From the NCBI RefSeq assembly GCF_021044425.1, contig NZ_JAJNEC010000005.1:1798001-1862000 (forward strand): a DNA stretch of 64,000 bases, given 5' to 3'. The stretch's first letter is position 1. Each line of letters opens with the position of its first letter. The notes beneath the pieces were generated by a model. The model worked only from the letters and a program-made list of their open reading frames with translations. It did not search any database and was not told the origin of the DNA. Of the stretch, positions 25,597 to 34,980 are shown one piece after another. This DNA comes from Niabella pedocola. GTDB taxonomy: Bacteria > Bacteroidota > Bacteroidia > Chitinophagales > Chitinophagaceae. The translations under genes were made by a program, and so were the position numbers.

Positions 25597-26253
25597 TTAT
25601 TTTTTCAAATAGGGCCGGATGATCTTTTGCCAGATCTGGTACCCACCGGCATTCATATGCAAACTATCACTCAGGAAAATACGCGGCATCGGCTTGCCAT
25701 TTTCACCCAGCATGGCAGGAAATACATCGATAAAACGTGTATGTTTCCGGGTGGCGATAAATGCCCTGATACCGGCATTGGCCTCCTGTGCCTTGGTGAA
25801 ATATTTGGCACGGACCGGACTGGGTTTAATCGAAATAAAATCAACCGGCACTTTTTTATTATACCCCCGGATCAAACTGTATAATTGTTTAAAACGGCTA
25901 ATGGCACTGTCTGCAGGCGTTTGATCGTTTGCCAGGTCATTTTCTCCACAATAGATCACGATCTGCTTTGGCCGGTAAACCGGTACCAGGTCGTTAAAAT
26001 AATAGATCAGGTCTTTTAGTGTGGATCCGCCAAAACCGCGGTTAATGATCGCATACCCGGGGAAATAATCGCTCACGTCTTTCCATTTGGTAAAGGAAGA
26101 ACTTCCGATAAACAGGATCGCTTTTTTGGGTGGCGCCTGTTGCCGGTCCAGCTCTTTAAACTGCTGGATATCCTTATAAAACGGAGGTGTTTGCGCCCGT
26201 ACGCCCGTTACAGACAGCGATAACCATACAAAAAACAAACAAATCTTCTTCAT
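25597..26253 (-). CDS. SGNH/GDSL-family hydrolase (probable carbohydrate esterase)
   Basis: 218 residues, signal peptide about 1-20. All SGNH blocks are present: nucleophile serine in FIGSSSF (S52 most likely), glycine in NRGFGGS (block II), N105 in CGENDL (block III), and D196-S-L-H199 (block V). Relatives deacetylate or otherwise de-esterify glycans and are common in PULs. It sits between the GH43-like and GH3 genes with gaps of 94 and 98 bp. It implies that the target glycan carries an ester substituent (acetyl or succinyl), which is inference. Confidence 0.88.
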   Translation of the reverse strand: MKKICLFFVWLSLSVTGVRAQTPPFYKDIQQFKELDRQQAPPKKAILFIGSSSFTKWKDVSDYFPGYAIINRGFGGSTLKDLIYYFNDLVPVYRPKQIVIYCGENDLANDQTPADSAISRFKQLYSLIRGYNKKVPVDFISIKPSPVRAKYFTKAQEANAGIRAFIATRKHTRFIDVFPAMLGENGKPMPRIFLSDSLHMNAGGYQIWQKIIRPYLKK

Positions 26254-26347
26254 GTTTCTATTTTATTCTTTTCAATTTATATCCTGTTATAAAAAGCGAG
26301 CATTTTTTACATAGGAAACTTCGCAGATGTGCACAGACTTTGCGAAT

Positions 26348-28102
26348 TTAATCCACTTTAATGATTTTGCTCCGTTCACTTACGCCATTTTCATTCACGG
26401 CCTCAACCTGGTAATAATATACTTTTTCACGATCCATTGCCTTCATCCAGTACTCATTATCTGAATGTACCATCATGCAGGTATATAATTTATCCGGAGC
26501 GGTTCCATAATAAATATTGTATGCATAGGCATTATCAACCGGCCGCCATTTGATATACGCGCTGCGTTTATCTTTTTCGGTACGCAGCACTACAAAATCT
26601 TTTACGGCTGCGGGTTTGGCCCCATTGCCGTTGCCAAATACCCTTAACCCGCTGATGGCGAATTTACCGGTTGGCATATGTATATTCTCCAGGCGGATAA
26701 ACCGTGCCTGCACCGGCTTCTCCAGTTCCACATAATCATGCGGTATATCTTTTTTGTTATGGGTTTTATCGACCAGTACCTTCCATTTTTTGCCATCTAC
26801 GGAATAAGACAGGATATACTGATGAAACTGTCCGTTCACTTTTCCAAGATGATCCGGAGCTGCACCCTGATCGGCATAATTGACCTGGATGGCCTGTACG
26901 GCAGATAGATTCCCCAGGTCGGATTGGATCCATTCTCCTTTATCGCCGGTTTTGGCGCTCCAGTAGGTTTTGATCTTTTCATCTACGGCGTTATTGGATG
27001 TATAGTTGCCCAGCGTGGAAGATACCTGCACGGGTTTATTATAATTCAGCAACATCCAGCCGGTAAACAGGGACCGCATCGTATCGCCCACTTCTCCGTC
27101 GAGTGATGAGGGAAGATAGGTAGGATAATCGCCAAAGGCCGTATTGCAGTAGAGGACACCATCCTTATCAAACCCAGCAGGCCAGATACCGATACGCCGT
27201 TCAAATGTATTCTTTACAGAGATGATACCGGTAGAAACATGCCAGTAGTTTTTAAAGTTGTCCTGGAAGGTGGCACCGTGCCCGCCCCCCCTTATAAAAC
27301 CGCCTACCTTCATGCTATACGGATCCGACTGGGGCGTAAAAGGTCCCAGCGGGCTATCGCCCACCACCACCCCGTCTGCATAGCCGCTGAATTCCGTTCC
27401 CGGTGCGCCATACTGTAAATAATATTTTCCATTGTGTTTGGTCATCCATGCTCCCTCAATAAAGGGATCTAAAAAAGTATTGTCCATATACTCGCCAAAC
27501 CGCTGCCATCCGTACCGCCAGCTTTGCAGCAAATACATTTCCTTACGGGTACCTACCGGCTGAAAGGTTTTCCGGTTCAGTTCAATGCCGTACAACGGAT
27601 ATACATTGCTGCTGCCATTGTACATATAAAACCGGCCGTCATCGTCTGTAAAGAATGCGGGATCCCAGCCGCCGATCTCCAAAGAATCCACCAGCGGCTT
27701 CCAGTCATTTTCCTTCGGATTGGTGCTCATCCAGAGCGTAAAGTGCTTGGTATAGGTAGAACCGAATACCAGCATGGTATCTCCAACAACACCCACCGCG
27801 GGTGCACAAAGTTCATCATAGGTATTAAGATTCCAGGGCCGCAGAAATTTTTTTGAAACAAAGTTCCAGTTGAGCAGATCCTTACTCCACCAGTAGCCCC
27901 ATTGATTGGTACTGAAGAGGTAGTAATCGCCTTTATAATTTACGATCACCGGGTCGGCTGTGGCCCGGTGCCGCCCCCATTCACTGAAGTTTGGAATGGG
28001 CGTATAGCCATAATCAATATTGATGGGATTGCAATAGGTTTGCTGGGCGGCCGACCATTTTAATGCAAAAAAGACCAGGGATAACAAAATATATTTTTTC
28101 AT
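26348..28102 (-). CDS. GH43-like enzyme with F5/8C and FnIII domains
   Basis: 584 residues with signal peptide (about 1-19). The five-bladed propeller of GH43 type covers about 24-335. Plausible catalytic residues are D50 (ATADPVI), D147 (GGWDPAFF) and E216 (DPFIEGAWM), placed as in GH43. An F5/8 type C (discoidin) carbohydrate-binding domain spans about 355-490 and a fibronectin III domain about 495-584. GH43 enzymes usually remove arabinose, xylose or galactose; this branch starts with an unusual NPINIDYGYTPIPNF segment, so activity is uncertain. It is 154 bp downstream of a GH144 gene; the gap contains two copies of a degenerate 24-nt repeat. Confidence 0.82.
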   Translation of the reverse strand: MKKYILLSLVFFALKWSAAQQTYCNPINIDYGYTPIPNFSEWGRHRATADPVIVNYKGDYYLFSTNQWGYWWSKDLLNWNFVSKKFLRPWNLNTYDELCAPAVGVVGDTMLVFGSTYTKHFTLWMSTNPKENDWKPLVDSLEIGGWDPAFFTDDDGRFYMYNGSSNVYPLYGIELNRKTFQPVGTRKEMYLLQSWRYGWQRFGEYMDNTFLDPFIEGAWMTKHNGKYYLQYGAPGTEFSGYADGVVVGDSPLGPFTPQSDPYSMKVGGFIRGGGHGATFQDNFKNYWHVSTGIISVKNTFERRIGIWPAGFDKDGVLYCNTAFGDYPTYLPSSLDGEVGDTMRSLFTGWMLLNYNKPVQVSSTLGNYTSNNAVDEKIKTYWSAKTGDKGEWIQSDLGNLSAVQAIQVNYADQGAAPDHLGKVNGQFHQYILSYSVDGKKWKVLVDKTHNKKDIPHDYVELEKPVQARFIRLENIHMPTGKFAISGLRVFGNGNGAKPAAVKDFVVLRTEKDKRSAYIKWRPVDNAYAYNIYYGTAPDKLYTCMMVHSDNEYWMKAMDREKVYYYQVEAVNENGVSERSKIIKVD

Positions 28103-28126
28103 TTATTTTATTATTGAGCGCCGCTA

Positions 28127-28246
28127 CTCTTATAATCAACATATCCGCGGTTCCTGTTTAAACAATAGCTTCTTTTTATTTCCCAATCCATTTAGGGCCG
28201 CTGATGCGCAGATGATTACCCGCTCTTATAATCAGCGTAGCTGTGG
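28127..28246. repeat. Pair of degenerate 24-nt direct repeats within the PUL
   Basis: Copies at 28127-28150 and 28223-28246 share the frame CTCTTATAATCA-C-TA-C-G-GG, with 19 of 24 positions identical. They lie in the 154-bp gap between the GH43-like and a GH144 gene and belong to the AATCTGCGG-like intergenic sequences seen elsewhere in the window. They may be processing or termination sites. Confidence 0.4.
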
Positions 28247-28256
28247 CACCGCGGCA

Positions 28257-29504
28257 TCACTTCAAATGCGGGCTTTTAAAGCCGAGTTTTTTTAGTCCGC
28301 GCTGCACGTCTTTATCTTTCATAAACCATTTCCACAACAACCCTGTACGGTAATTCTCAATCATCAGGATGGTTGCTCCCTGGTTGATGGCCAGGTGCGA
28401 AGTGGCAAACCATTTTCGTGTTTCGTTGTAGCTTTCGGCGAAACCGTATTTGCCCCAGATCTTATCGCCCAGCACTTCATAAAAATACCGCAGGGCAGCC
28501 ATGGCTTCTTTTGGAAGATAGGGCATACTGCAGAGCGCCGCCGCACAACAGATGGTACCATTATCCTTTACCGGTGAATGTTCCCGGTATCTTCTTTTAT
28601 AATCACAGGCCGATAATCCCCAGGAATGTTTGCCATAGTTTTTGTAGCGTTTGGGATTAGCTACACAATACCGGTAGTTGATCCGCGCATGGGCCTTGTT
28701 TTGCCGTGCATAGTCCGTAAAGCTGTCTTTCAGTCCTCGGGGATCCAGCCCGGTAAAACTATAATGGGCAAAGAACAACGGGCCGCCCAGGTCTGGTCCC
28801 AGCGGTAACCTTGCCCGGTAAAAAGCCTTTCCGTTTTTCATAGCTCCGTTCCGGGCCCAGCCGCATTCGTACACTTTTTTTGAAATGGAATGCTCCGGAG
28901 CTGCTGCGGCCAGTATGTAGGTGATGAGGGCCTCATTGTACCCCTCTATCGGCAAATTCATGGCCCAATGGTATTCCGGACTCCAGTGCCAGTACAATAC
29001 ATCACGCCCTCGCGTAAACCAGTTCCATTCCACCTGCTTCCAGAGTTCAGTGATGGTTGTGCGGATCGTCTGCTCTTCCTTGTTCCTCCGGTTAAAGTAT
29101 TGCCGCACCGTTAGCAGCCCCAGGAATAAAAAGGCTGTTTCCACCAGATCGGCACCATCATCTTTTTTTGCAAACGGAATGGTTTTGCCGGTACGTCCGT
29201 TCAGCCAGTGGGAGAACGCCCCATGGTGTTTCTCCGCCCGGTTTAAAAAGGAAAGGATCTTCAACAAACGGGTTACGGCCTGGGTGCGATTAATCCATTT
29301 TCGTTCCGTTGCCACGATCAGGGCCATTACGCCAAAACCGGAGCCTCCGGTGGTGATCACCTCTTTATAATGCTCATGATCCCGTTCCCGGGGCAGGCCG
29401 CAAGTTGGGTGGGCAAAGTCCCAGAAATAGGAAAAGGTTTGCCGCTGCACCAAGTCCAGCAATGCATTATCAGTTAAACGGGCCGGGGGTTTTTGTTGTG
29501 TCAT
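28257..29504 (-). CDS. GH144-type glucanase, apparently cytoplasmic
   Basis: 415 residues of the family annotated as glucoamylase-like PF10091, which includes GH144; the founding GH144 enzyme from Chitinophaga pinensis is an endo-beta-1,2-glucanase. Family motifs: TFSYFWDFAHPTCGLPRER (about 23-41), KKDDGADLVETAFL, YWHWSPEYHWAMNLPIEGYNEALITYILAA and a closing MIENYRTGLLWKWFM. It starts directly with MTQQKPPARLTDNALL and has no signal peptide. Only 2 bp separate it from the stop of the preceding paralog, leaving no room for one. It therefore likely acts in the cytoplasm on imported oligosaccharides. One of three paralogs in the locus. Confidence 0.88.
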   Translation of the reverse strand: MTQQKPPARLTDNALLDLVQRQTFSYFWDFAHPTCGLPRERDHEHYKEVITTGGSGFGVMALIVATERKWINRTQAVTRLLKILSFLNRAEKHHGAFSHWLNGRTGKTIPFAKKDDGADLVETAFLFLGLLTVRQYFNRRNKEEQTIRTTITELWKQVEWNWFTRGRDVLYWHWSPEYHWAMNLPIEGYNEALITYILAAAAPEHSISKKVYECGWARNGAMKNGKAFYRARLPLGPDLGGPLFFAHYSFTGLDPRGLKDSFTDYARQNKAHARINYRYCVANPKRYKNYGKHSWGLSACDYKRRYREHSPVKDNGTICCAAALCSMPYLPKEAMAALRYFYEVLGDKIWGKYGFAESYNETRKWFATSHLAINQGATILMIENYRTGLLWKWFMKDKDVQRGLKKLGFKSPHLK

Positions 29505-29506
29505 GC

Positions 29507-30850
29507 TTATTTTTGATAGGCATTGGTAAAACCCAGTTTCTTTAATCCGCTCTGCACCTCGGGGCAGCTCATGAACAGGTTCCAGAGCAGGCCCGTCCGG
29601 TAGTTCTCAATCATCACTACGATAGGTCCCTGGTCAATGGCCAGGTGACTTTTTGCATACCAGTTCTTGGTTTCATTGAAGGCATCCGTAAACCCGTATT
29701 CGGTCCATATTTTATCACCCAGTGTACCATAAAAATACCGCAGCGCCTTCATCGATTGCTGCGGCGTGTACGGAAATGCAGACAAGGCCGCCGTGGGTGT
29801 AATAGTGCCGTTATCATTGGCGGGCTGATGGGCGTCATACCCACCGGGGTCATCACTGGCCGTAAGCCCCCAGCAATGTTCACCATACCCTTTAAATGCC
29901 TTTGGATTGTCTACACAATACGAATAATTAATGAGCGTGTGATGTTGATTCTGCATCCAGTAATCCGCATACTGATCTTTTAACCCTTTTGGACTGAGCC
30001 CCAGGAAGGAATAATGCGAAAAGAACAACGGGCCGCCATAATCAAAACCCAGTGGCAGGGTATAGTTATAAAATGTTTTTCCATTTTTGAAAAAATTGCT
30101 TTGCGCCCATCCCCGGTCATACACCCGCCGGCTTACGGGATAACGCTCTGCGGAGGCGGCCAGCACATAGGTGATCAGGCATTCATTAAACCCTCTTAAC
30201 GGGAAGTTCATGGCCCAACCGTTATTCGGGCTCCAATGCCAGTACAGCACTTCCTGCCCATCACGGGTAAACCAATCCCACTCCACCTCATTCCATAATC
30301 CGTTGATACGGCCGCGCAATTCTCTTTCCAGGGGAAGGTCCTTATCAAAATACTGGCGCACGCATAATAATCCCTCCCATAAAAACGAAGATTCCACCAG
30401 ATCGGCGCCATCGTCCTTCCGGCTGAATGGAATGGTTTTGCCTGTTGCCCCGTCGTACCAATGCGGGAACACTCCGTGGTAGGAATCGGCCTTAGACAGC
30501 CACTTTACCATTTTCAGCAGGAACCGCGCAGCGGTATCGCGCCCGATCCATCCCCGGTTCACACCTACAACAATGGCCATTACTCCAAAACCCGTACCAC
30601 CGGTGGTTACTACCTCCTGGCCATAGCTGAACGACTGATTGCTTCGTTCCCGGGCCATACCGCTTACCGGGTGCGCAAAGTCCCAGAAATAACGCAGGGT
30701 TTGTTTCTGAACCAGGTCTACCAATGCCGAATCGGAGATCTGCTTATCGATCTTTAAGGTATAGGGAATACCGCCGGATTTATTTGCCGTTTTTTGGGCG
30801 AACGAAAAAACCGGAAGTAACAGCAGAACAAAAATGTATCGTTTAAACAT
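29507..30850 (-). CDS. GH144-type glucanase, periplasmic
   Basis: 447 residues with a plain Sec signal peptide (1-19, VFSFA-Q) and no lipobox, so probably periplasmic. It carries the same family landmarks as its neighbours: TLRYFWDFAHPVSGMARER, RKDDGADLVESSFLW, YWHWSPNNGWAMNFPLRGFNECLITYVLAASAERYPVS in order, and MIENYRTGLLWNLFM near the end. It is close to the cytoplasmic paralog (2-bp gap) and 98 bp downstream of GH30. Expected reaction: endo-cleavage of beta-1,2-glucan, by family precedent. Confidence 0.88.
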   Translation of the reverse strand: MFKRYIFVLLLLPVFSFAQKTANKSGGIPYTLKIDKQISDSALVDLVQKQTLRYFWDFAHPVSGMARERSNQSFSYGQEVVTTGGTGFGVMAIVVGVNRGWIGRDTAARFLLKMVKWLSKADSYHGVFPHWYDGATGKTIPFSRKDDGADLVESSFLWEGLLCVRQYFDKDLPLERELRGRINGLWNEVEWDWFTRDGQEVLYWHWSPNNGWAMNFPLRGFNECLITYVLAASAERYPVSRRVYDRGWAQSNFFKNGKTFYNYTLPLGFDYGGPLFFSHYSFLGLSPKGLKDQYADYWMQNQHHTLINYSYCVDNPKAFKGYGEHCWGLTASDDPGGYDAHQPANDNGTITPTAALSAFPYTPQQSMKALRYFYGTLGDKIWTEYGFTDAFNETKNWYAKSHLAIDQGPIVVMIENYRTGLLWNLFMSCPEVQSGLKKLGFTNAYQK

Positions 30851-30948
30851 ATTTAAAATTACTTTTTTTACATAAAATCACAGGTCCTATCCGCTTAAAA
30901 CCACGTGCATTGCCGATTACGCCCTAGCTTTTATGCAGGGAGCCGCTC

Positions 30949-32373
30949 CTACCAAACCATCGTCAATACTGATTTTGCGGCTATTGTTACCAGGGCTTGT
31001 TTATTCTTATAACGGATATTAACGGTATCTGGAACAGCAGCTTCATTTAACGCGATCAGTACGTTCTTACCGTCGGGCCGTAAGAACGCCACATTCGGAA
31101 CAACGCCGTCGGCGCTGCTTTCAATTCTTACTGAACCGGGCGGTACAAATTTGGAAGCGTGTGCGATGATATAGTACGAAACATTTCGGAACACAGACGA
31201 GCCGTTGATCGTAAGTGCCCCTTTACATTGGGTACAGCCCCCTGGTGTATGCAGCTCATACGACGGGTCATTAGCCAGGTTCCATTCCAATGCCGTTTTA
31301 CTCCAGTTACGCATGGTTCCAATGATCACGTTTTTGATATGCCATTGCAGGTCTCCGTCAAAACTGCCCTTTGACCCCGTCCATTGTTCCGTGAAATAAA
31401 GATTTTTTTGGGGAAAATCATGATGCAGCCGGCCCATGGCTCCTACCTCACCTGCATAAAGGTGAAACGCCGCACCATCTACATATGAAGCCGCTTCCGC
31501 ATCTTTATAAATGACAGCCGGGTAATCCGGCCGGTCCAGATTATGATCGTAAACCACAATTTTTGTGCGTAGCCCCGCGGTTCTGAAAGCCGGTCCCAGG
31601 CTATGTTTTATAAAATCCCGCTGTGCTTCAGCGGTCATATACATGCTGGGGTTGTTACCCGGATGTAACGGTTCGTTCTGCGGTGTAATGGCATCAATTG
31701 AAATGCCCCGGGCCTTCATCGCCCGGAGGTAGGTTACAAAGTAAGTAGCATAGGCATCGTAATATTCCGGCTTCAGACGACCGCCTTTACTTTGTTGATT
31801 GTCCTTCATCCACAGGGGTGCACTCCAGGGCGTTGCAATGATTTTTATGGCAGGATTGATGGCAAGGATCGCCTTCAGCAACGGTATTAACGCTGTCGTA
31901 TCGGAAGCCAGGCTGAATCCTGATTGCTTCACATCGGTTTGCCCTTCCGGCAGATCATTATAGCTGAACACCGATGCATCCAGGTCTGAGGCCCCCATGC
32001 TGATGCGGAGGTAGCTGACCGCTATAGACCGGGTATCGTTCGAAAACAGCTCCTTTAACATTGCGGTCCTGGAAGCCGCATCCATTTGCCAGATGAGCTG
32101 CGCACTGCCACCGGTGAGGGTGTATCCAAATCCGTCCACGGTTTGATAACGCCGGCGTTCATCCACATCCAGCACGGGGTAACTGTTCTGCTCCGTTGTA
32201 AAACGAATTCCCGGTCCCGGTTGTTTTTCGAGCAAAGCGGTTTGGTCTGCCTTTGTGATCCAGATCCCCGCTCCGTCAGTATCCCGTGTATTGCCGGAAC
32301 CGTTTTCCGGCTCCCGCGCGGCAATGCCGATGAATGTAAAAAGCACGAAAAGGACCCGGAGTGTTTTGTTCAT
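30949..32373 (-). CDS. GH30 family glucanase
   Basis: 474 residues, signal peptide about 1-19. A (beta/alpha)8 barrel of GH30 with general acid E234 (ITPQNEP) and nucleophile E329 (LYFTEQWTG), plus the family segment TPWSAPLWMK (181-190). The C-terminal beta-sandwich includes SVRIESSADGVVPNVAFLRPDGK. Close relatives are endo-beta-1,6-glucanases and glucosylceramidases. It lies 15 bp after the lipoprotein GH144 gene. Its presence suggests that the target contains beta-1,6-linked glucose besides the GH144 substrate, or that a mixed polymer is attacked. Confidence 0.9.
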   Translation of the reverse strand: MNKTLRVLFVLFTFIGIAAREPENGSGNTRDTDGAGIWITKADQTALLEKQPGPGIRFTTEQNSYPVLDVDERRRYQTVDGFGYTLTGGSAQLIWQMDAASRTAMLKELFSNDTRSIAVSYLRISMGASDLDASVFSYNDLPEGQTDVKQSGFSLASDTTALIPLLKAILAINPAIKIIATPWSAPLWMKDNQQSKGGRLKPEYYDAYATYFVTYLRAMKARGISIDAITPQNEPLHPGNNPSMYMTAEAQRDFIKHSLGPAFRTAGLRTKIVVYDHNLDRPDYPAVIYKDAEAASYVDGAAFHLYAGEVGAMGRLHHDFPQKNLYFTEQWTGSKGSFDGDLQWHIKNVIIGTMRNWSKTALEWNLANDPSYELHTPGGCTQCKGALTINGSSVFRNVSYYIIAHASKFVPPGSVRIESSADGVVPNVAFLRPDGKNVLIALNEAAVPDTVNIRYKNKQALVTIAAKSVLTMVW

Positions 32374-32388
32374 TACTCAACCGTTTTT

Positions 32389-34062
32389 TTAGTTTGAAAA
32401 AGTAAATCCCAGTTTTTGCAGACCGGCCGTCACCTCGGGTGCACTCATAAACAACTGCCACAGCAAGCCCGACCGGTAGTTTTCCAGCATCACCACCACC
32501 GGTCCCTGGTCTATTGCCAGGAAGGCGTCATCGAACCAGGCTCCGCCGTTTTTAAGTACATCCAGTGAAAACGCGTCTGTAAAGCCGTATGCTTTCCAAA
32601 GTCTGTCGCCCAACACGTAATAGTAAAAATGCAATGCGGCCATGGATTCCTTTGGTGTATAAGGAAACGAGGACAACGCTGCAGTGGGCGCAATAAATCC
32701 CCGGTCATTTGTGGGGGAACCTGCCGTGTATCCGTCCCGGATGTTACTGGCCGTAAGTCCCCATACCGAATCACTATACCCATAATAGCCGGCCGGGTTG
32801 GTGCGGCAATACGTATAGTTGATCAGCGTATGATTTTTGTTCTGTGTGAAATACTGGGCATATGCATCCGTAAGCCCATTGGGATTTAACCCAAGGAAGG
32901 AATAATGCGCAAAAAACAACGGACCTCCGTAATCCGGCCCCAGCGGCAGCGGATAGGTGTAAAACACTTTGCCGTTCCTGATCCCGCCGTTCCTCGCCCA
33001 TCCTTCATCATATGCCGTTTTTGGAATGGCACTATTCTTTGAGCCCGCCGCCAGCACGTAGGTGATCAGGCATTCATTCCACCCCTGGATCTTCAGGTTC
33101 ATCGCCCAGGCTTTATCCGGACTCCAGTGCCAGTACAGTACCGGCTGGTTGTTCTGCTGAAACCAGTTCCACTCCACGTTGCCGATAATGGTATTGATAT
33201 CTGCCCGGAGGTTTACTTCATCTATGTCCGAGCCGTTAAAATACTGCCGGGCACAGATCAGCCCCTGAACGAGGAAGGCCGTTTCCACAAGATCTGCCCC
33301 GTCATCATCGGCGCTAAAAGGGATCACCGCACCGGTAGCACCATTTAACCAATGGGGATAGGCCCCATGAAAGGTTTGCGCTGTATGCATTAAGAACTGC
33401 GTTATTCTCCGGACCTGCTCCAGGCCCGCCGCCTTTGTTATAAACGCCCGCTCCACACCCGTCAGCAATGCCATAATGCCAAATCCCGTGCCGCCTGTTG
33501 TAACGATATCCGGCGGATGTTTTGATCCTTCCCGGATCATACCCGAAACCGGGTGTGCGAAATCCCGGAAATAGTTCAGGGTTCTTTTCTGAATGGTGTC
33601 CAGTAAGGCATTGTCTGTAATAACCGGAAATTTCCGGGAAGAGTCGATGGAAGTTGCAAAATCCCTGCTAACCGCTGAAACCAGGCTTCCGCCAGAGGCG
33701 CTTTTCAACGCAGTACTAACGGAAAATGTATATTTTTCCAGATGCCGGAGCTGATGCCCCGGTTTGAACAGGGCGGTGGAATCGTTCTCAGCAAAAGTTA
33801 CGGACAACGGTACGTCTGCATCGCCTGCATCTTTTAAACGCACGGATTGCAGCACGGCATTGCGTTGCAGGGGAGCCGAACATTTTACCCGGATCTGCGG
33901 ATCGGTATTTATATTGTTGACCGATGTGGCTACCGGTTGACCGTTGATCGTGATCGCTGTAATTTCAATACGGTCGTTTTGTGCTCCGGTTTTATTATTT
34001 TTTTTACAGGATAAAAGCGAAACACCACTAATCAAAAGACCGGTATAAAAAAAGCGCTTCAT
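32389..34062 (-). CDS. GH144-type glucanase lipoprotein with N-terminal Ig-like domain
   Basis: 557 residues. The leader ends in VSLLSC (C19), a lipobox typical of Bacteroidota surface lipoproteins, followed by KKNNKT. Residues about 30-125 are an Ig-like (Big_5) module (PQIRVKCSAPLQRNAVLQS, YTFSVSTALKS). The GH144-type catalytic domain begins at about 145 (TLNYFRDFAHPVSGMIREG) and has DDDGADLVETAFL, YWHWSPDKAWAMNLKIQGW and MLENYRSGLLWQLFM. It is probably the outer-surface endo-enzyme that makes the oligosaccharides taken up by SusC/D. It is the longest of three paralogs. Confidence 0.9.
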   Translation of the reverse strand: MKRFFYTGLLISGVSLLSCKKNNKTGAQNDRIEITAITINGQPVATSVNNINTDPQIRVKCSAPLQRNAVLQSVRLKDAGDADVPLSVTFAENDSTALFKPGHQLRHLEKYTFSVSTALKSASGGSLVSAVSRDFATSIDSSRKFPVITDNALLDTIQKRTLNYFRDFAHPVSGMIREGSKHPPDIVTTGGTGFGIMALLTGVERAFITKAAGLEQVRRITQFLMHTAQTFHGAYPHWLNGATGAVIPFSADDDGADLVETAFLVQGLICARQYFNGSDIDEVNLRADINTIIGNVEWNWFQQNNQPVLYWHWSPDKAWAMNLKIQGWNECLITYVLAAGSKNSAIPKTAYDEGWARNGGIRNGKVFYTYPLPLGPDYGGPLFFAHYSFLGLNPNGLTDAYAQYFTQNKNHTLINYTYCRTNPAGYYGYSDSVWGLTASNIRDGYTAGSPTNDRGFIAPTAALSSFPYTPKESMAALHFYYYVLGDRLWKAYGFTDAFSLDVLKNGGAWFDDAFLAIDQGPVVVMLENYRSGLLWQLFMSAPEVTAGLQKLGFTFSN

Positions 34063-34092
34063 TTCAATAGTGCAATATTGAGGCTAACTCCG

Positions 34093-34962
34093 TTATTTTT
34101 GATCCTTACCTAAATAATATAATGCTTTAATATTAGCGGCAGACAGCGGCTTGCTGAAGACCCTCAGGTCATCGATCATACCGGTCATGGGTGCTACATT
34201 TGCATCGGAACCCGGCACCTTACCGGGAATGCCGTTATAATTTGAACCGATGATGATCTCATTCGGTTCAAACGCATTAAACAGATTGTTGCCGGTACCC
34301 CTATTGGGGAAATTACCCACTTTAACACCATTTAACCAGTTATCAAACACCCCGGTATTGCCATCGTAGGTGAGCACGATATGGTTCCAGTTATTCAGAT
34401 TGGTTTTATCCAACACATTGTTCAGGTTGTCCTGTGTTCCGGCGGTAACCGTTGTAAACGTTGGATTAATACGCAATACCGAGTCATTGGTAGCCGGGTA
34501 GCCATTCGTGTTCAATAAGAAATTGATACACCCCGTAACTGATACATCCTTCCGGGCCAGTTGCAGGATCATGGTACGCTTGCTTCCATTGTTTTTTACT
34601 TTTACCCAAACACTGATGCTCCATGATTTAAAAACACTGGTTTTAAATGCATCAAACTGTTTTGCAAAATATACATAACCGCCGCTGAGACTGAGTGCCT
34701 TGCCTTTTATTCCTCCATCAACGGTGGTTGCATTTGCTGCTTGTGTTGGAGCGGTGTTGGAAATCGTTTCATTATTGTTATCATCAAAATTCCAGTAAGC
34801 AACCAAAAATTTCTTAAACACCTCGTCCGAACTGCTGTAGCCACCGGTAGGTGGCAGGGGATCGCCGGGCGTAAAATCGTCGTCGTAATTGGCCTTTATA
34901 CAGGAACCAAGCAGCACCATTAAGAGCAGTGCAATATATCCGTTAAGTTTTACAGTTGTCAT
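34093..34962 (-). CDS. LamG/concanavalin-A-like surface lipoprotein
   Basis: 289 residues; lipobox at LLGSC (C21). The mature region has a concanavalin-A-like LamG_3 jelly roll: VAYWNFDDNNNET, GKALSLSGGYVYFAKQ, SISVWVKVKNNGSKRTMILQL, WNHIVLTYDGNTGVFDNWL and GMIDDLRVFSKPLS. In PULs such proteins at this position (after susD) usually bind glycans at the cell surface (SGBP role). It is 18 bp after susD. No catalytic residues are apparent. Confidence 0.85.
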   Translation of the reverse strand: MTTVKLNGYIALLLMVLLGSCIKANYDDDFTPGDPLPPTGGYSSSDEVFKKFLVAYWNFDDNNNETISNTAPTQAANATTVDGGIKGKALSLSGGYVYFAKQFDAFKTSVFKSWSISVWVKVKNNGSKRTMILQLARKDVSVTGCINFLLNTNGYPATNDSVLRINPTFTTVTAGTQDNLNNVLDKTNLNNWNHIVLTYDGNTGVFDNWLNGVKVGNFPNRGTGNNLFNAFEPNEIIIGSNYNGIPGKVPGSDANVAPMTGMIDDLRVFSKPLSAANIKALYYLGKDQK

Positions 34963-34980
34963 AACAAAAAATTAAACCGG

